DNA of 64,000 bases from Erythroxylum novogranatense (GCA_029891385.1 CM057230.1:54105414-54169413); one strand, 5' to 3'. Counted from the first letter of the stretch, positions 1 to 12,258 are shown. The notes: generated by a model from the sequence alone, not told the origin. Made by a program: numbers and translations.

Positions 1-740
1 AATATTTGATTTATACATATGATGTTTTTATGCTTTTGTGTACTAGAACTAAAACCTATGTTCATTGAATAAGTGAGTTAATAAGCTAGGTTTATATGGT
101 TCCTAACCAGTATACGTTAAGTCATAGGCTGAGCTTATGTATTTTCTATGTGATATATATTCACTTTATAGGTTCTCTACACCGTCTTGGTATGAATTGA
201 ATTTTATTTGTGATATATGTCTTTCATGCTTACTGAGTACCTAGTGTACTCACCCCCTTCACTTTCCAATCATGCAGGTTAATTTACTGAGTTTGAAGCT
301 CTGAGTGGATCGTACTGTCTTTGACATTTTTGGGGTATTATCGCACGTTAGTAGTTTCCTATTTTGTAATTTTATGGTCTAGTGGCTCATGAACTGTGTT
401 TATGTAGATATGCTGTATGATTTTGTAAAACAACTTTTGATTTCCTTGAGTTTTACAAATGACTTTACGTATGAATCTGTTAATACTATTGTTGAGATTG
501 CTTTAAGTGGACTTTAAAGTCCTAAAGTTGTGGTTGGATGTGAGTATTGAAGTCATAGAAGTGTGTTAAAAAACGTTTGCAAGTTTTGGGATTTTAAAAT
601 CACAGTCATTGTGTTGCCCAAGTTAAAAAAAAACATAGATATTCAGTTAGCCTTGCATAGTTAGATTAAGGGTACCGTGAGTGTCCTTAGCCCAGTTATG
701 CGGCGATTGTCATGGCCTGATGTGGTACCGGGTCGTGACA
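1..740 (+). repeat. 3' part of a Gypsy-type LTR (left end outside window)
   Basis: The stretch ends in a GTACC-GGGTCGTGACA terminus at 740. Its layout is that of the downstream part of a long plant Gypsy LTR: an ATG-poor, T-rich body with a short GC-richer block (about 668-740) just before a terminal CA. No primer-binding site follows 740, so this is a 3' or solo LTR rather than a 5' LTR. The left boundary is not in the window. The class is inferred from composition and terminus, not from coding sequence. Confidence 0.45.
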
Positions 741-1740
741 CATGTATCTCAATTTCTCTAGAACCTATCATAATACATGCCTATGTCAAAAGTCAAATAT
801 GCATAGTGATTTACATTATCATAAAAATGACCGTGTACGTGATACTGAAAATAAATGAAAAGTCGCACGTGCATGTCCTGAGTCACACATCACCGTGACT
901 TATATGGTTAGTTCCACGATTATGCAACTGACTATGTAAGTACAAGACACACACTAAAAACCCTTTTTTTCTTCTTCTTTCCCACTTCTCTCTCCCCTTC
1001 CGCCATCCACTTGTTGCACCTCTCCCTTCTTTAGCCTAATCCATCCTTTTTTGAGTGATTTTACAACATCCAAGTAAGTTTTTCTTACCTTTTACATTAA
1101 TTGTACTTAGAAATTGAGTGTTCTTGCAAATCTTAGGGTTTTTCATCCCCAAATCACTAAGGTTATGCAATTATTGCATCTTAGGGTGATTTCACCAAGT
1201 TTTGTGCTTGATTTTTAATTACAAGTTGAATTTCATTCTTTTCTATACAAATTATTGAATTGATTTGATGAATTGCATACAAATTGGATGAAATTTGAGT
1301 CGAGTATGCAAAGATTTCTCACTATGTGATAAATTGTGATGATTTTATTATATTAGGTTTATTTTGTTTTTTTCTAGTAATTAGATATTATTCCTAGTTT
1401 AATTTCATTTCAATATAGTATTTTGGTGAATTAGGTATTAATTGTTTTTAGTATCGGTTTAATTCTTAAATTGTGTAGTTAAATTTTCAATTTTAGTAAT
1501 TGCATTAGTACTTATATGATTAGATTAATTTTGTTTGTTACTTTTAATTATATTAATAATTTTTATTAGTTTAATTTTCTAATTGTTTTTCTTAATTACA
1601 ATATTATTAGTTTAAGCTGATTTTTAATTGTGTATTTTTCGCAATTGCATAACGTAATGAACATACAAATTAAGTGTGGGGAAAAACGGTTTGTTTGTAT
1701 TTATATTTATTATTTTCTCGCATTTTATCTAGTCTAATGA
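741..1740. other. Non-coding AT-rich stretch with leader-like sequence
   Basis: No gene is visible. A pyrimidine-rich run at about 965-1030 followed by AAGTAAGT (about 1071-1078) looks like a transcript leader with a splice donor. The string TTAAGTGTGGGGAAAAA near 1669 resembles the spacer found before the ORF of Athila-like plant Gypsy elements. Both point to retrotransposon leader sequence belonging to the decayed ORF that follows. Confidence 0.3.
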
Positions 1741-1743
1741 TTT

Positions 1744-2525
1744 CAGGGACAATGATGAGAAGAATTGAAGTTGCGCAATAGCAAAGAGCAAAGGAGATAT
1801 CGAAGAATCGATAGAGAGGATAGGGTTCATCTCAAGACTCGAGTAGAGCTCGCTCACCACTAATGAGGTAGACTTTAGCATATCAATTGGAGCGACATGA
1901 GATGTCGCTTTTCATTACTAGGGCCCATGATGAGTAGTTCTAGAGGTTCAAAGACAAGAGATTTCAAAATGTTAGAGTGTGGTCATGGTTCTTTGAGATC
2001 ATAGAGGCCACATACTAGCAGCTTACACTCTAAGTGTCCTCCATGTTCTTTGTGGAAAAGGGTCGTTACGACAAGGATGAGCTACATGGACTTCTCTATG
2101 ATGATGGGCCTTTATGATCGAAAATTTATGAAGACACAAGAGTACATAAGACTTAGGATAGATTTGTTGTATGATGTACAACCATCATTTCTAGTGCATC
2201 ATCACCGAGAAAAATACCTACAATAAGAGCAAACCCAAGGCATTCACCCTATGACATCATGCACTCAAATACATCCACAAGTATACACCAAGTGAGCAAG
2301 GGATAGTTTTGGAGTCGTTGACAACCTAGATGTGTTCTATTTATGAGGTGTGAGCGAAATGATGCTAGTACACTTGGAGCATGCCTTAGTCTAATTTTTT
2401 AGCTTTAGAGCAAGGAAGGATGATATGGATTAGGCCCTATGTAACATGATTAGGAAAGAATATGGGAGTCTTAGGGGAGGCTATCAATACCATCTAGCAG
2501 TTACATCATCTTCGATTCTTTAGCC
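1744..2525 (+). pseudogene. Decayed retrotransposon ORF1-like region (possibly Athila-type)
   Basis: Translation gives readable patches broken by many stops, for example an arginine-rich start after 1752 and a patch reading LYDRKFMKTQEYIRLR near 2110-2160. The patches and the TTAAGTGTGGGG spacer upstream recall the capsid/ORF1 proteins of Athila-like Gypsy elements. No protease or polymerase motif is seen. The family assignment is an inference from layout and could be wrong; that it is not a working gene is clear from the stops. Confidence 0.3.
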
Positions 2526-2799
2526 ATATGATGCTCAAAGACTTAAGGGTCCTCCTGCAACCAAAGTCACAAATTAACAATTACAGGGGAAAATTACAGG
2601 GGAAATCTATAAAGTATATACAAATAAGACTTATTTTTCATATTGCCCTTGAATTCTTACTTCGTCCTCTCTATAACATCATAAAAATAACCTATTGTTG
2701 TCAGCTAAACAAAGTACCCTCACCAAAAGCTCACAAAATTGGATGACAATTTGGGACCACAATTCATTATCTTCAAATATAATTCTAGAAACATCCAAT

Positions 2800-3136
2800 T
2801 CAACATTAGACCTAGCATGTTATGATGCAACCTACTTCCTTTAAACATTTTTCTCATCTTTTTATTCATCATAATAAAACAATGAATTGATAAGAAATTT
2901 GTTGCAAATCTTGTAATAATAGGACGACACAAATTCCTACCATTGGTGAAATCCTTTCATGTTAATTAATTTGTAACCATAATTAATCATCTATAGCCAT
3001 CGATGATTTGTAACTATTGTAAGATTTGCAACTAATTTCTTATCACTTTAGTGTTTTGTTTTAACGAAGAAAGAGTTGATATAAATGTTTACAAGTGATA
3101 AATAGGTTGCATCTCAAGATGCTAGGTCTAATGTTG
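2800..3136. repeat. Imperfect inverted repeat, arms of about 125 bp
   Basis: The sequence from about 2800 to 2925 reappears as its reverse complement at about 3008-3136. Shared blocks include CAACATTAGACCTAGCAT at the outer tips and GATAAGAAATT-GTTGCAAATCTT at the inner ends. The spacer is about 80 bp. The right arm abuts the SINE cluster at 3135. It lies upstream of a hAT transposase remnant and may be part of that element, but that link is not shown. Confidence 0.6.
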
Positions 3137-3296
3137 TTGGGTCCGTGTTTTGTGTACCGGGGTGAACTAGGCCCAGCGTACCCCAAGGTAGCACGCGACC
3201 ACAACCTTCAAAGGTATTGTCCTCTTTGGTACTCGAACTCGAGACCTCAAGGTTTTGTTGCATTTAAATGCACGCCTCTTACCATTGAGCTAACCT
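3135..3296 (-). repeat. tRNA-derived SINE, copy 1
   Basis: Read on the minus strand this 160 bp unit starts with a tRNA-like head. An A box (TAGCTCAATGGTAAGAG) is followed about 35-40 bases later by a B box (GAGTTCGAGTACC), the internal RNA polymerase III promoter of tRNA-derived SINEs. It ends in GGACCCAACA. It is followed by a second copy in the same orientation after about 5 bases. I do not recognise the SINE family name. Confidence 0.7.
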
Positions 3297-3301
3297 TTTA
3301 A

Positions 3302-3462
3302 TGTTGGGTCCGTGTTTTGTGTACCGGGGCGAACTAGGCCCAGCGTACCCCAAGGTAGCATATGACCACAACCTTCAAAGGTATTGTCCTCTTTGATACT
3401 CGAACTCGAGACCTCAAGGTTTTGCTGCATTTAAATGCACGCCTTTTACCATTGAACTAGCT
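3302..3462 (-). repeat. tRNA-derived SINE, copy 2
   Basis: This is a second minus-strand copy of the unit at 3135-3296, with a handful of substitutions: ATATGACC where copy 1 has ACGCGACC, and AAAAGGC where copy 1 has AGAGGC in the A-box region. Several differences are CG to TG/CA changes, as expected from decay of methylated cytosines. It meets copy 3 head to head at a GAACTAGCTC centre. Confidence 0.7.
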
Positions 3463-3615
3463 CAATGGTAAGAGGCGTGCATTTAAATGCAACAAAACTT
3501 TGAAGTCTCGAGTTCGAGTACCAAAGAGGACAATACCTTTGAAGGTTGTGGTCGCGTGCTACCTTGGGGTATGCTGAGCCTAGTTCGTTCGGGTACACAA
3601 AACACGGACCCAACA
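3457..3615 (+). repeat. tRNA-derived SINE, copy 3 (opposite orientation)
   Basis: This is a plus-strand copy of the same SINE, with the A box at 3459-3475, the B box at 3510-3522 and the 3' end GGACCCAACA at 3606-3615. It lies head to head with copy 2 and shares a few central bases, so the pair could fold into a hairpin about 155 bp long. A short plus-strand reading frame over it is only a by-product of the repeat. Confidence 0.7.
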
Positions 3616-3689
3616 AATGCTAGATTGGAGGTTTCTAAAATTATACCTAAATATAATGAATTTAGGTCTCAATGTCAAATTGTCATTTG

Positions 3690-4730
3690 ATTTGTAAGCC
3701 ATTGATGAGGGCACTTTGTTTGGCTAATAGTGATGAGAAGGCAAAGATGGTTTTTTTAATACCATGGAGAGGGTGAAGGAAGCAATCAAGGTCAATCTGA
3801 AAAATAGGCCTTCTTTATGCATACATTATCTTGCAATCATCAATGAAAGATGAGAAAGACAACTTTACTCTCTATTGTTTGCAACTAAGGCATTTTTTAA
3901 TCCTTGTGTCTATTTTAGACAAATTTTTACAAAGAAAGCTAAAGTTAATAGGGTAATGCTATTAACTATTACAACAATTGAAGTCCATGAGATGATGTAA
4001 GATCTCTTAAACTCATAAGTGGAGATTTATAAGGATTCTTCTGGTAACTTTGGGATGTCAATTGCTATTCGTCAAAGAGGCAAACTTAATCCAGGTATAT
4101 ATTTTTCACTTTTGTTATTTGTTGAAAATTAATTATCATTTTATTTTGTTTATAATACTACTTTTGTTGTCCTACAGTTGCTTAGTGGGACCAATTTTGG
4201 AGTGGTGTTCCAAAAAATTGCAATAGTTTGCAATCCAAATTTTAAGTCAATGTGTGAGTACAATAGGGTGTGAAAGGAATCAGAACACATTTGAATTCAT
4301 CCATTCCAAGAAAAAGAATAAATTGGAGCACAAAAGATTGAATGACTTGGTCTTTGTTCGAAACAATTTAAAGCTTTAAGAAATGTATGTTATTATCATT
4401 ATCAAATTGGATATAATTTCTTGCAATTTTTTAACAATTTAATTTTATTGATTACCATGACTCTTAATAGAACAAGTAAATCTGTAGATTAAATTTTTCT
4501 TGTTCATATTAATCTTTTACTGAATTGGGTTTCTGAAGAGTTAGATTTGATAGATAAGAGTGACTTGAAAGATAATATTAGATGGAAAAGTATTGACATG
4601 TTATTTGTGGCAATTAATTTGAATGATGATGATGATGAAACTCCTCCTAATGATGAGAATTTTGTACCGAATGAAAATTGGAGTCAATGTGATTTGAGTG
4701 GGTATTCGATTGAATAAAGTTCTAGGTATT
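3690..4730 (+). pseudogene. Decayed hAT-superfamily transposase, C-terminal part
   Basis: Broken reading frames spell the conserved C-terminal part of plant hAT transposases. They are an INER-like block near 3841 (families have IDERW), GNFGMSIAIRQRGKLNPG at about 4043-4099, a GT..AG-like gap, then CERN-NTFEFIHSKKKNKLEHKR-LNDLVFV at about 4269-4362, which is the hATC dimerisation region. The tail at 4505-4717 is rich in D/E (DDDDETPP). Stops and frameshifts are frequent, so it encodes no active transposase. Terminal inverted repeats were not identified. Confidence 0.7.
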
Positions 4731-5926
4731 TTTTCTCCCCTTCTTTTAATTTCATTTATATTTAATGTATATGTTACATTCTATATATGCAATATGAATA
4801 TAATTTTAAATGTTTTTATTTGGTGTTTCACTTCTAGTTAGTTATTTCCTCGACACAAACTCCTGTTGTAAATTGTAATTGTTAGAGAGTCATAGATGTG
4901 TATTATTCTTTTATTTGACATCGTGATACAATTATTATTTATTATATGATAAAATTGTAATATTTGAAATACTTTGTATTGTTCTTATTTTTACATTTAT
5001 ATGATGATTATATGATCTTTTCTATTAATTGTGGTTATTATTTACATGTGAAATATGTGAAAATAGTATTAATAAAATAAATAAATTTTTATTTTAAATT
5101 TCTATTATTATGATTTTTGGAGAATGAATTGATGTAAAATTATAAATTATGTAGTATGATATATTGAGAGACTATTTTATAAATTCGAAAGTACCTAAAC
5201 TGATACCCAATATTGACCAATATCGATATTGTACCATACTATAACCAAATTTAGTATCGAAACTAGTACGATATTCATAACATTGGGTTTGGGAGGGAGG
5301 GGAAGAAAAAATAAGAAAAATAAATCTAATGTAAAATAACATCGTTTTATATTGTGAGAAACAGAAACTTAAAACTACGTGATTTTGCTTCATCTCCTTT
5401 TATGTTGATGGCTTAAAGCGGTGTCATTTTTTTCTGTACGTTACTCAAGCCTCAGGTGACGCTCGAGTTTCTTATAATCATCTGGCTTGAGCCGTAATTA
5501 ACTTGAGCATGGTCCATTAACCATGGGTCAGATTGGACTCGAGCCAATTGTCAATCCTAGTCATAGAAATTTCATTCAAACCCTCCAATATTAAACTTTT
5601 GGCTTCACTTCAACCAAATTAAAAACAACTATATATATACAACTCAAGTTTCATGCCACAAGTTTATTCCTAAAACTAAATGATTAGAATTATACAACAT
5701 TTTAATTATTAAGCTTAGGTATTTTCTAAAACCACAAAAATATATATTCATTATATTAGTATTTTGTTAAGGTAAAAATAAATTTAACATCAACATTTAC
5801 GTCTAAATATAGATTAGGATTTTATGAATTAGAACGTTAAAAGCAAATATATTTTTTGACATTCAAATTAGAATTTCTACAAACTAAAAAATAAATAAAA
5901 ATATGATTGCTAATTTTCTATTAAAT
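4731..5926. other. Intergenic AT-rich DNA
   Basis: No gene is visible. A palindrome-like patch at about 5196-5285, built from repeats of the type TACC-AATATTGA-CAATATCGATATTGTACC, and a GC-richer patch at 5415-5560 ending CAATTGTCAATCCTA look like transposon subterminal sequence. They may be the right end of the hAT element whose transposase remnant lies just to the left. Confidence 0.3.
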
Positions 5927-5935
5927 CATTGAAGA

Positions 5936-7066
5936 TATGGCAATAATATATACATTTTTAATAACCTTATGAGTCTTACAATGTCATGTGTGGATCACAT
6001 GACTCTATAAGACTCCTAAATTCTTTAAAATTTTCAATTAAATTTATAAATCGGACTAAATTCAATTAAATATAAATAGTTAATTAATTGTAATCTAATT
6101 ACTCTAATGTATTTAACCTTAATCTAATTAAATCCTATCCCCCAAATTACACAACCCAATATTTTATATTTATCTCCAAGTTATTTTAATCTCTTTGTCG
6201 CCATCTCCCGTATCCCTCTCATCTCCTTCATTCTTGTTGTCTAGAAGTTGTGTGATTTTTAAAGGCAAGATAACTTCTTGCAACTTACACCATTCGAGAT
6301 CTTCAAAATCTTCATCTTCATAAACAACTCCGAGCCACCCAGACTCCTTATCAAATTAAGTAATAGTCCCTAAATAATATTGAATTCCAGACAGATTCCT
6401 CGTTCTTCTTCCTTCTAACCATCCATCGAAACTTGTAATTCCAAATAACTTCGGACTTTGAGTCGCATTTTTATAAGATTCTAAATCACTTACTCTAGTT
6501 AAGTCAGCATCACTTGGCATTTTTATAAGATTCTAAATTACTCACTCTAGTTAAGTCAGCATCACTTCTACTAACTTTTGTCAACATATCAAAGACGTTA
6601 TTGGTCATTATAGCAGGTTCACCTAGTAACCAAAAAACTCTCATTTGAAGAGATTTATAATTTGAGTTGATACTTATATTTCAATCCATTTTTGCCCTAA
6701 AATTGCAAGACTAGTTGCGAAAACAATAAAGGAAATATAATCAAACTCGTGGTAGATGTTCAAAAACAACTTCCAAACAGACAGGATTAGGGAGATGGAA
6801 GGGATGAGAGATGGCAATAAAGAGGTCAATATGAGTTAAGAATAAATTTAAGAATATGTACCTTAAGGATTGGGGATTAATTAAATTAATAAATTAGATA
6901 AGATGGTTAATCGGTTTTATTTAGAATTAATTATTTAATCAAATTTATTTAAAATTAATTTAATTAGATAATTGTAATGAACTTATGAGCCTCATAAAAT
7001 TACATGGCCTACAAATAATATTGTAGAACCCACATATTAATTAAAAATATATATTCTTTACCACAG
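5936..7066. mobile_element. Non-autonomous long-TIR element, Mutator-like
   Basis: The left 270-300 bp (5936 to about 6240) is present as a diverged reverse complement at about 6775-7066. The matching tips are TATGGCAATAATATATA on the left and TGTGGTAAAGAATATATA on the right arm read inward, and inner blocks such as GGGAGATGG also pair. The flanks carry a near-match 9-10 bp duplication (CATTGAAGA at 5927-5935 and CATTAATGA at 7067-7075). Long TIRs with a 9-10 bp TSD fit the Mutator superfamily. There is no transposase ORF. The exact ends are uncertain by a base or two. Confidence 0.5.
6466..6567. repeat. Tandem duplication, two 52 bp units
   Basis: The unit beginning GCATTTTTATAAGATTCTAA is present at 6466-6517 and again at 6518-6567, differing at only a couple of positions (CACTTACTC against TACTCACTC). 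It lies inside the long-TIR element and looks like a recent slippage or unequal-exchange duplication. Confidence 0.85.
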
Positions 7067-7920
7067 CATTAATGACATGATGAAAAAACTAACAAATCAT
7101 GCTTTTATCTATTTTCCATCTACTAATTAAAATGCTAAGATTAAGGGAGCAGATTTACCCCCTAATCAAATATCATGTAAGGAATGGAAGCAAAACCTAA
7201 TTTTGGGACTGAATTACAAAATATTTTCCAAGTATTTTGTAATTCTTATTACCTTTTCCGCTCATTCTTTCAATTGTAGGAAAAATGACAGCCCTTTATA
7301 AGGACGTTCAAGCTCAACTTTTGTGAATAATTTTTTTTTTCTTTTCATAAAAAATATTAAAGTTATGTTCTAAAATGTTGAAATCAAATTTACTCTTATC
7401 ATTTTGTTAACAACGTATACTTCATTGAAGAAGAATGGAGTAAAAAAGAACCAAAAGAAAAGATTATTAGTTGGGGAGGTACATCCTCCACTTGGAATCA
7501 ATCCATATCAAAAAAAGAAAACAGCTCAAAAATTTTCTTTTGACCATATATCACAGGCGAAGGAACAAAAGTGAGCATTGGAGTCGTTAGCCCATGCAAG
7601 TTTTCCATGGAACTGTAGTCCGTCATAACCTCAACTTCAGTTATCGGTTTAAGCCCCAAGAAAGAGGATTTCAGCTCGTGCGGATTCTAATAACTTTTGT
7701 CAATTGTGGTGATACAAATAACAGATCAACTAGGTTTGCACTTACCCCTACTAGATCGTTGCGAATAGCTTCTTAACTCCCAGAAATCACATTGCTAGGC
7801 TACGTCAATCCCAAAATGTGGGTAGGGAAAATGACAATCTTTAAGCGAAAATAGGCAAAGCTGAAGAAACCAAAGAGAACAGTAAGCAACAATAAACTAG
7901 CAAAAATACACAGCATATAT
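7067..7920. other. Intergenic region downstream of DCP5
   Basis: No intact gene is seen. On the minus strand at about 7530-7680 a short open patch reads like coding sequence (it includes the block TEVEVMTDYSSMENLHG), but there is no start, no splice context and no family I recognise. It may be a gene fragment or chance. A minus-strand AATAAA at 7928-7933 just outside this interval is the likely DCP5 polyadenylation signal. Confidence 0.3.
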
Positions 7921-7927
7921 CCTATTC

Positions 7928-7933
7928 TTTATT
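7928..7933 (-). terminator. Candidate polyadenylation signal of DCP5
   Basis: A minus-strand AATAAA lies 117 bases after the DCP5 stop codon. That spacing suits a plant 3' UTR of about 140-160 bases. Plant signals are degenerate, so this is only a candidate. Confidence 0.4.
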
Positions 7934-8049
7934 CCCTGGACAACTGAAATAAAAACCACAAACACATAAAAGCTCTATTTCAGTCCGATGCTTCATGGGC
8001 AGTTAAGTTCTAGGTTTACCCAACTAAAACTTTCCACAATCCAAAAGAA

Positions 8050-11000
8050 TTAGTTATGATGACGTGCAGCCCCCCTCCTGCCCCTCCCACCATAGTCATA
8101 ACCTCTACCATAAAAAGATCCACGAGGACGACCACCGCGTGGATGTCCACGCCCACCTCGGCCTCCTCGATACCTTGGAAAGTCACCAAAAGTCTGCACC
8201 AACAAACAAAACAGGATCTTAGTAAAAAACTGAAGACTCTTTGGAAGTGGAAAAAGATACAGAATGAAGTAAAGGAAACAGAGGAGAGAGAAACAACAGT
8301 ACCTCGGTGTCTATTTTCATCTGATCAGAGAATCTAGTTCTTCCATTTTGTGAATCATGGCCAAGGGTGTTGCACGATAGTGTATCGAAAAAGTCATCCT
8401 TGTTATAAACAGGCTGTAACAGCAAACAAGAGTTTTATGAAAATGAGTCAGAAAGATCAAGAAGGTTTACAATAAGGAAAAGTCATTAATATATCCAACT
8501 AAGCATCAGAGTTGTGCATAAAATCACCTTAACATCAACCTTCGGAACATCAACAACTTCATCTTGAGAATCATCCTCATCACTGAGTCTACCATCTTCT
8601 TTATACCTTGAACATGATTTATTAGTCTTACCAAGATGACCCCACACTTCATCCTTCTTGAATTTTTCATTCATTGCTTCAAAATCAAAATCCTCTGTAA
8701 ACTTTGTTACAGGATTTGAGCTCTGCACCGGAAATAATTGTAACCCATCTTGAGAAGTTTCACCAATCAGCAATAGAGTATAAAATTACCTAGTCAACTA
8801 AATTTTTCTGCAAACAATGAACGCGCTCTACTGATACCAAAATGTTGGGTCCATAGACAGGAATACCCCTAACTCTTCATGGCCGCATCCACATATTAAG
8901 ATTTTTTTCTACATATACTGCCACTACCAATTTCCAAGGAGTTGATTCAATCAAAGCTAAGAAATAACATATCCACAATACCAAATGTACCTATACGAAA
9001 ATCAATGAAATCAAAAACATTTGACACCCTCCATCATACTAAATTATTGACTTCAATGTAAATTTTAGGCAAAAGACTGAGCATGAAGCTGGTAGCAAAT
9101 GCATGCAAACATAAAAATGCAAGTAAGGCATTACCCCAGTTCCTCTTCCTCTTTCTCGTCGTCTGTATGCAGGACGAGTAGTGTATGAAGATCCATTTGG
9201 CTAGGAAACAGAAGCATAGACAGCGAAAAATATGTTAGAATCCTTGAAGACATTTTCAAATAATTGTACCCAGTTTGATAAGGAAAAACCTGAAGTAAAC
9301 GACCTTGTCAGTCAACTTATGTCAATGATGCATAGAATAGTCAAACATATCACTGCCCCATAGAAGCAACTACATTTCTCACTCAATGATTTGGAACTAT
9401 CAACAAACTAAAGTCACCAATTCCTGTAAGGCTTTCTCAGCCACTTATCTAGAAAATAAAAATTCACATCTAGTCCTATATGAATGCCGAACTTCTCCAC
9501 AGATGTACTGAATATCCACCAACACACAGGGCCTCTTGATGACTTGATCTCATAAACATAATTGGTAGCATCTATAGTTAAATTGTGTTATGTTTTGCCT
9601 CAGAAAAAAGCATGCAAGTCAAGTTATCTCCTAACATAAAAAGAAATGTGGATTCATGCATAGGTAATGGAAACAAAATCACTATCAACACTTTAACATA
9701 TATGAATGACACACCTTATTGTTTACATGTGAAGGAACAGGCAACGGAAGTATTGGAGGCTGAGCTTCAGAAGCAACCGGCACCAACGGTTCTGATGATG
9801 CTGGTGACAACACCTGTACAACTTCCACATCTTTATGATGCGTTTGGACAGATTGAGAAGAAGGGAGAATAGAGGATCCAGACTGCAATAATTGGCCAGG
9901 TGTAATCAGTGAAGGTGTGGGAGTTTCTACACGAAGAGAATTAGATGCCCCAATAACAGCAGATGTAGTTTGTGAAGAGGTTGGATATGGAATTGCTGGA
10001 CCAGAAATTGGACTGGACTTATTGGAAATTGCTGGCACAGTGACATTTAACTCGGGACTGGATGTAGTCAAAGGAGATAAAGTCGATACGCCAGTGGTCA
10101 AATTGGCTGTAGGAAGTGTCACATTGGGAGCCTTATTAGGTATCAGACTTTGTAAAGTTTCGGAAGCAAGAGCTGTAGAGGGTACAAGAGGTAAGTTTGA
10201 AGGCCAAGTTGACTGTGATGAGGAAGTAGATGCCAAGTTAAGGGAACTAGTAGTTGCAGAAAGCATGGGAGATGGAACATCTGGCAGTGAAGCAGGCAAG
10301 TTGGAAGCAGTTATGTTTGATCCTGGCAAGTTTGAAGCTGTTAGGTTTGAACCTAGCGAAGTTATGGCCCCAGAGGGTAAAGAAGCATTGAAATTCGGAT
10401 ATTGCATTTGCTGTGGTAGAGGAGGCATTGACAAACCCGGTGAAGGTCGAAGCAAAGACTGCTGGTGTAAATGGGGTGGAAGCCCATTCGGTGCATAATA
10501 ACTTTGCCAATACATGGGCAAGGCAAGCCCACTACCATTTGCACTAGGAGGGGGAGGTGAAGCTCCCCATGTCCCTAAACTGCCTCCAGGTTGATACAAA
10601 GGCAGTCCACCTTGGAATCCTGAGCCAGGTAGTCCCATTTGTGCATTATGGGATCCAAGTTCAGGCAACGACCCACTAACAGCAGAAGGCAAGCTTGTCG
10701 TGGTTGAGACTGGACGATGATAGTGAGACTGTAAAGGTGATTAACTGATTATAGCAGTGAAAGAGTAAATTCGAATCGTAGAAATTATATCATGCACTTA
10801 GAGATCATGTGCCCACCTGTATAATGGCTGGATCATTGTTTATGGGAGGCATAGGCTGAACTGGTGCTGAAGATTTAACCTGCAAGTCCTGTGAGAAGAA
10901 GCACAAAGAAGAGTTTAAGCATTTGAATGACTTGAGAATAAACTACTATCAGCCAAAGAGAGAAATTAATATTTAATTCATAGATATTGGGAGCACATTC

Positions 11001-12258
11001 CCTTTAATGTAAGGCACACATAAAACAATATCGAACAACACTTCTTCCTGTAAGGTAATGAAACAAGTTATGTTAAAAGTTTCACCTGTAGTCCTTAAGG
11101 AATGGAAAAACTTGTATCCAGAACAGTCACATAATCCATACTGATTAATGCAACGAGACAGTTCAACCGATAATTGGAAATTAAGCAGTAAATACTGGTT
11201 TAACTTTCCCATGGAATAGACAAAAATAAATGCCAACATTTAACATCCATGAAAAGATAGATGTCAAAAGAGAAAAGAACTTAAGCTTAAAGTGAAGTAT
11301 TAGATAATTTTCTTATGAAATCTTGAAATTTTAGTTTACCAACACCAAGAAACACGATTATGTGAAACCCAAACAAATAATGCAAAATAACATCAGCCGA
11401 AGTACACAGATAAAGTACATATACACTTAATTAACCATCCAATGCTATACATTACCTTGATATCAGTTCCTCGAAACAATATGTATTCATAAACTCTATC
11501 ACTAGGAGGGATTTGTGGACCATCTTTTTTCCTCCCTTCGGTTCCAAATGATCGAACTGCAAATACAAATTGAGGAAACAGCATATAAAAACTGTAGAAA
11601 GAAAAATAAGGTTAGCACTTATCTTAGATGCAAAATCGGCACAAACACACTAAAACCAACACTTCTAGAGTATGAATTTGGCTGGCAACGTTTGACATTG
11701 CTATAAATCATCTCGAGCGCAATAGATTTCAATTATCATTTCATTTATTAATTAACATTCTAGACATTCTGACCAAATATTTGCAAAAAAAAAATTATAA
11801 CAATACCCACGTAAGCTGTTTATCCCACCAACTTCTAGTTTACAATTAACCAGACCCGTTAATGGTACCAACAAGTTTGACAAAATTAATTGCAAAATAT
11901 ATGGAATAAATAATCTATACTCAACAAGAGACTGACAAAAATTAAAGGAACAGTAAAAATCCATGTTTCAAACACTGCAACCAAGTCAACCCAGCAACAA
12001 AAACCAACAGTCATTCAAAACCCACCATAAAATTCTATGAAACAAAGAGGAAATCGAGAAAATGAAAGAAACCCCCACATCAGGTGTACCATTTTTCAGA
12101 CCAATACTGGATTCCTCAGTGTTGATATTGTATAAAAGACCCTCGTAACGGATCTCACTCTTGGACGTCAAGCTTATCAAACTCCCTATGTAAGAGTCCA
12201 CCGTCGAATTCGATCTGGACGTCGACGCCGTCGAATTGGTACTGTTCTCTGCTGCCAT
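8050..12258 (-). CDS. DCP5: DCP5, mRNA decapping / P-body protein of the LSM14 (Scd6) family
   Basis: Eight coding exons, all joined at GT..AG: 12258-12090, 11556-11456, 10888-10817, 10728-9715, 9200-9135, 8722-8528, 8413-8303, 8193-8050. They total 1872 nt and give 623 aa, close to Arabidopsis DCP5 (about 610). Residues about 20-95 form the N-terminal LSM14 domain ([20 protein letters not shown], then [14 protein letters not shown] and [12 protein letters not shown]). A long Pro/Ser/Gln-rich disordered linker (115-452) and an RGRG patch (exon 5) follow. Then come the FDF motif ([20 protein letters not shown], exon 6), the FFD motif ([11 protein letters not shown], exon 7), a TFG box (TFGDFPRYR) and RGG/RG repeats to the stop. 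The family represses translation and promotes DCP1/DCP2 decapping in cytoplasmic P-bodies. The ATG is chosen because it starts the conserved N-terminus in frame with exon 2. No lesion is seen. Confidence 0.95.

Noticed and set aside
3459..3522. tRNA-like A and B boxes considered as a real tRNA gene
   Set aside because: The body does not fold as a full cloverleaf with an acceptor stem, and three copies with a long shared 3' tail make it a SINE.
9917..10498. Open frame of 193 codons on the plus strand
   Set aside because: It lies antisense to the long low-complexity exon 4 of DCP5; the Ser/Pro/Gln-rich coding sequence explains it.
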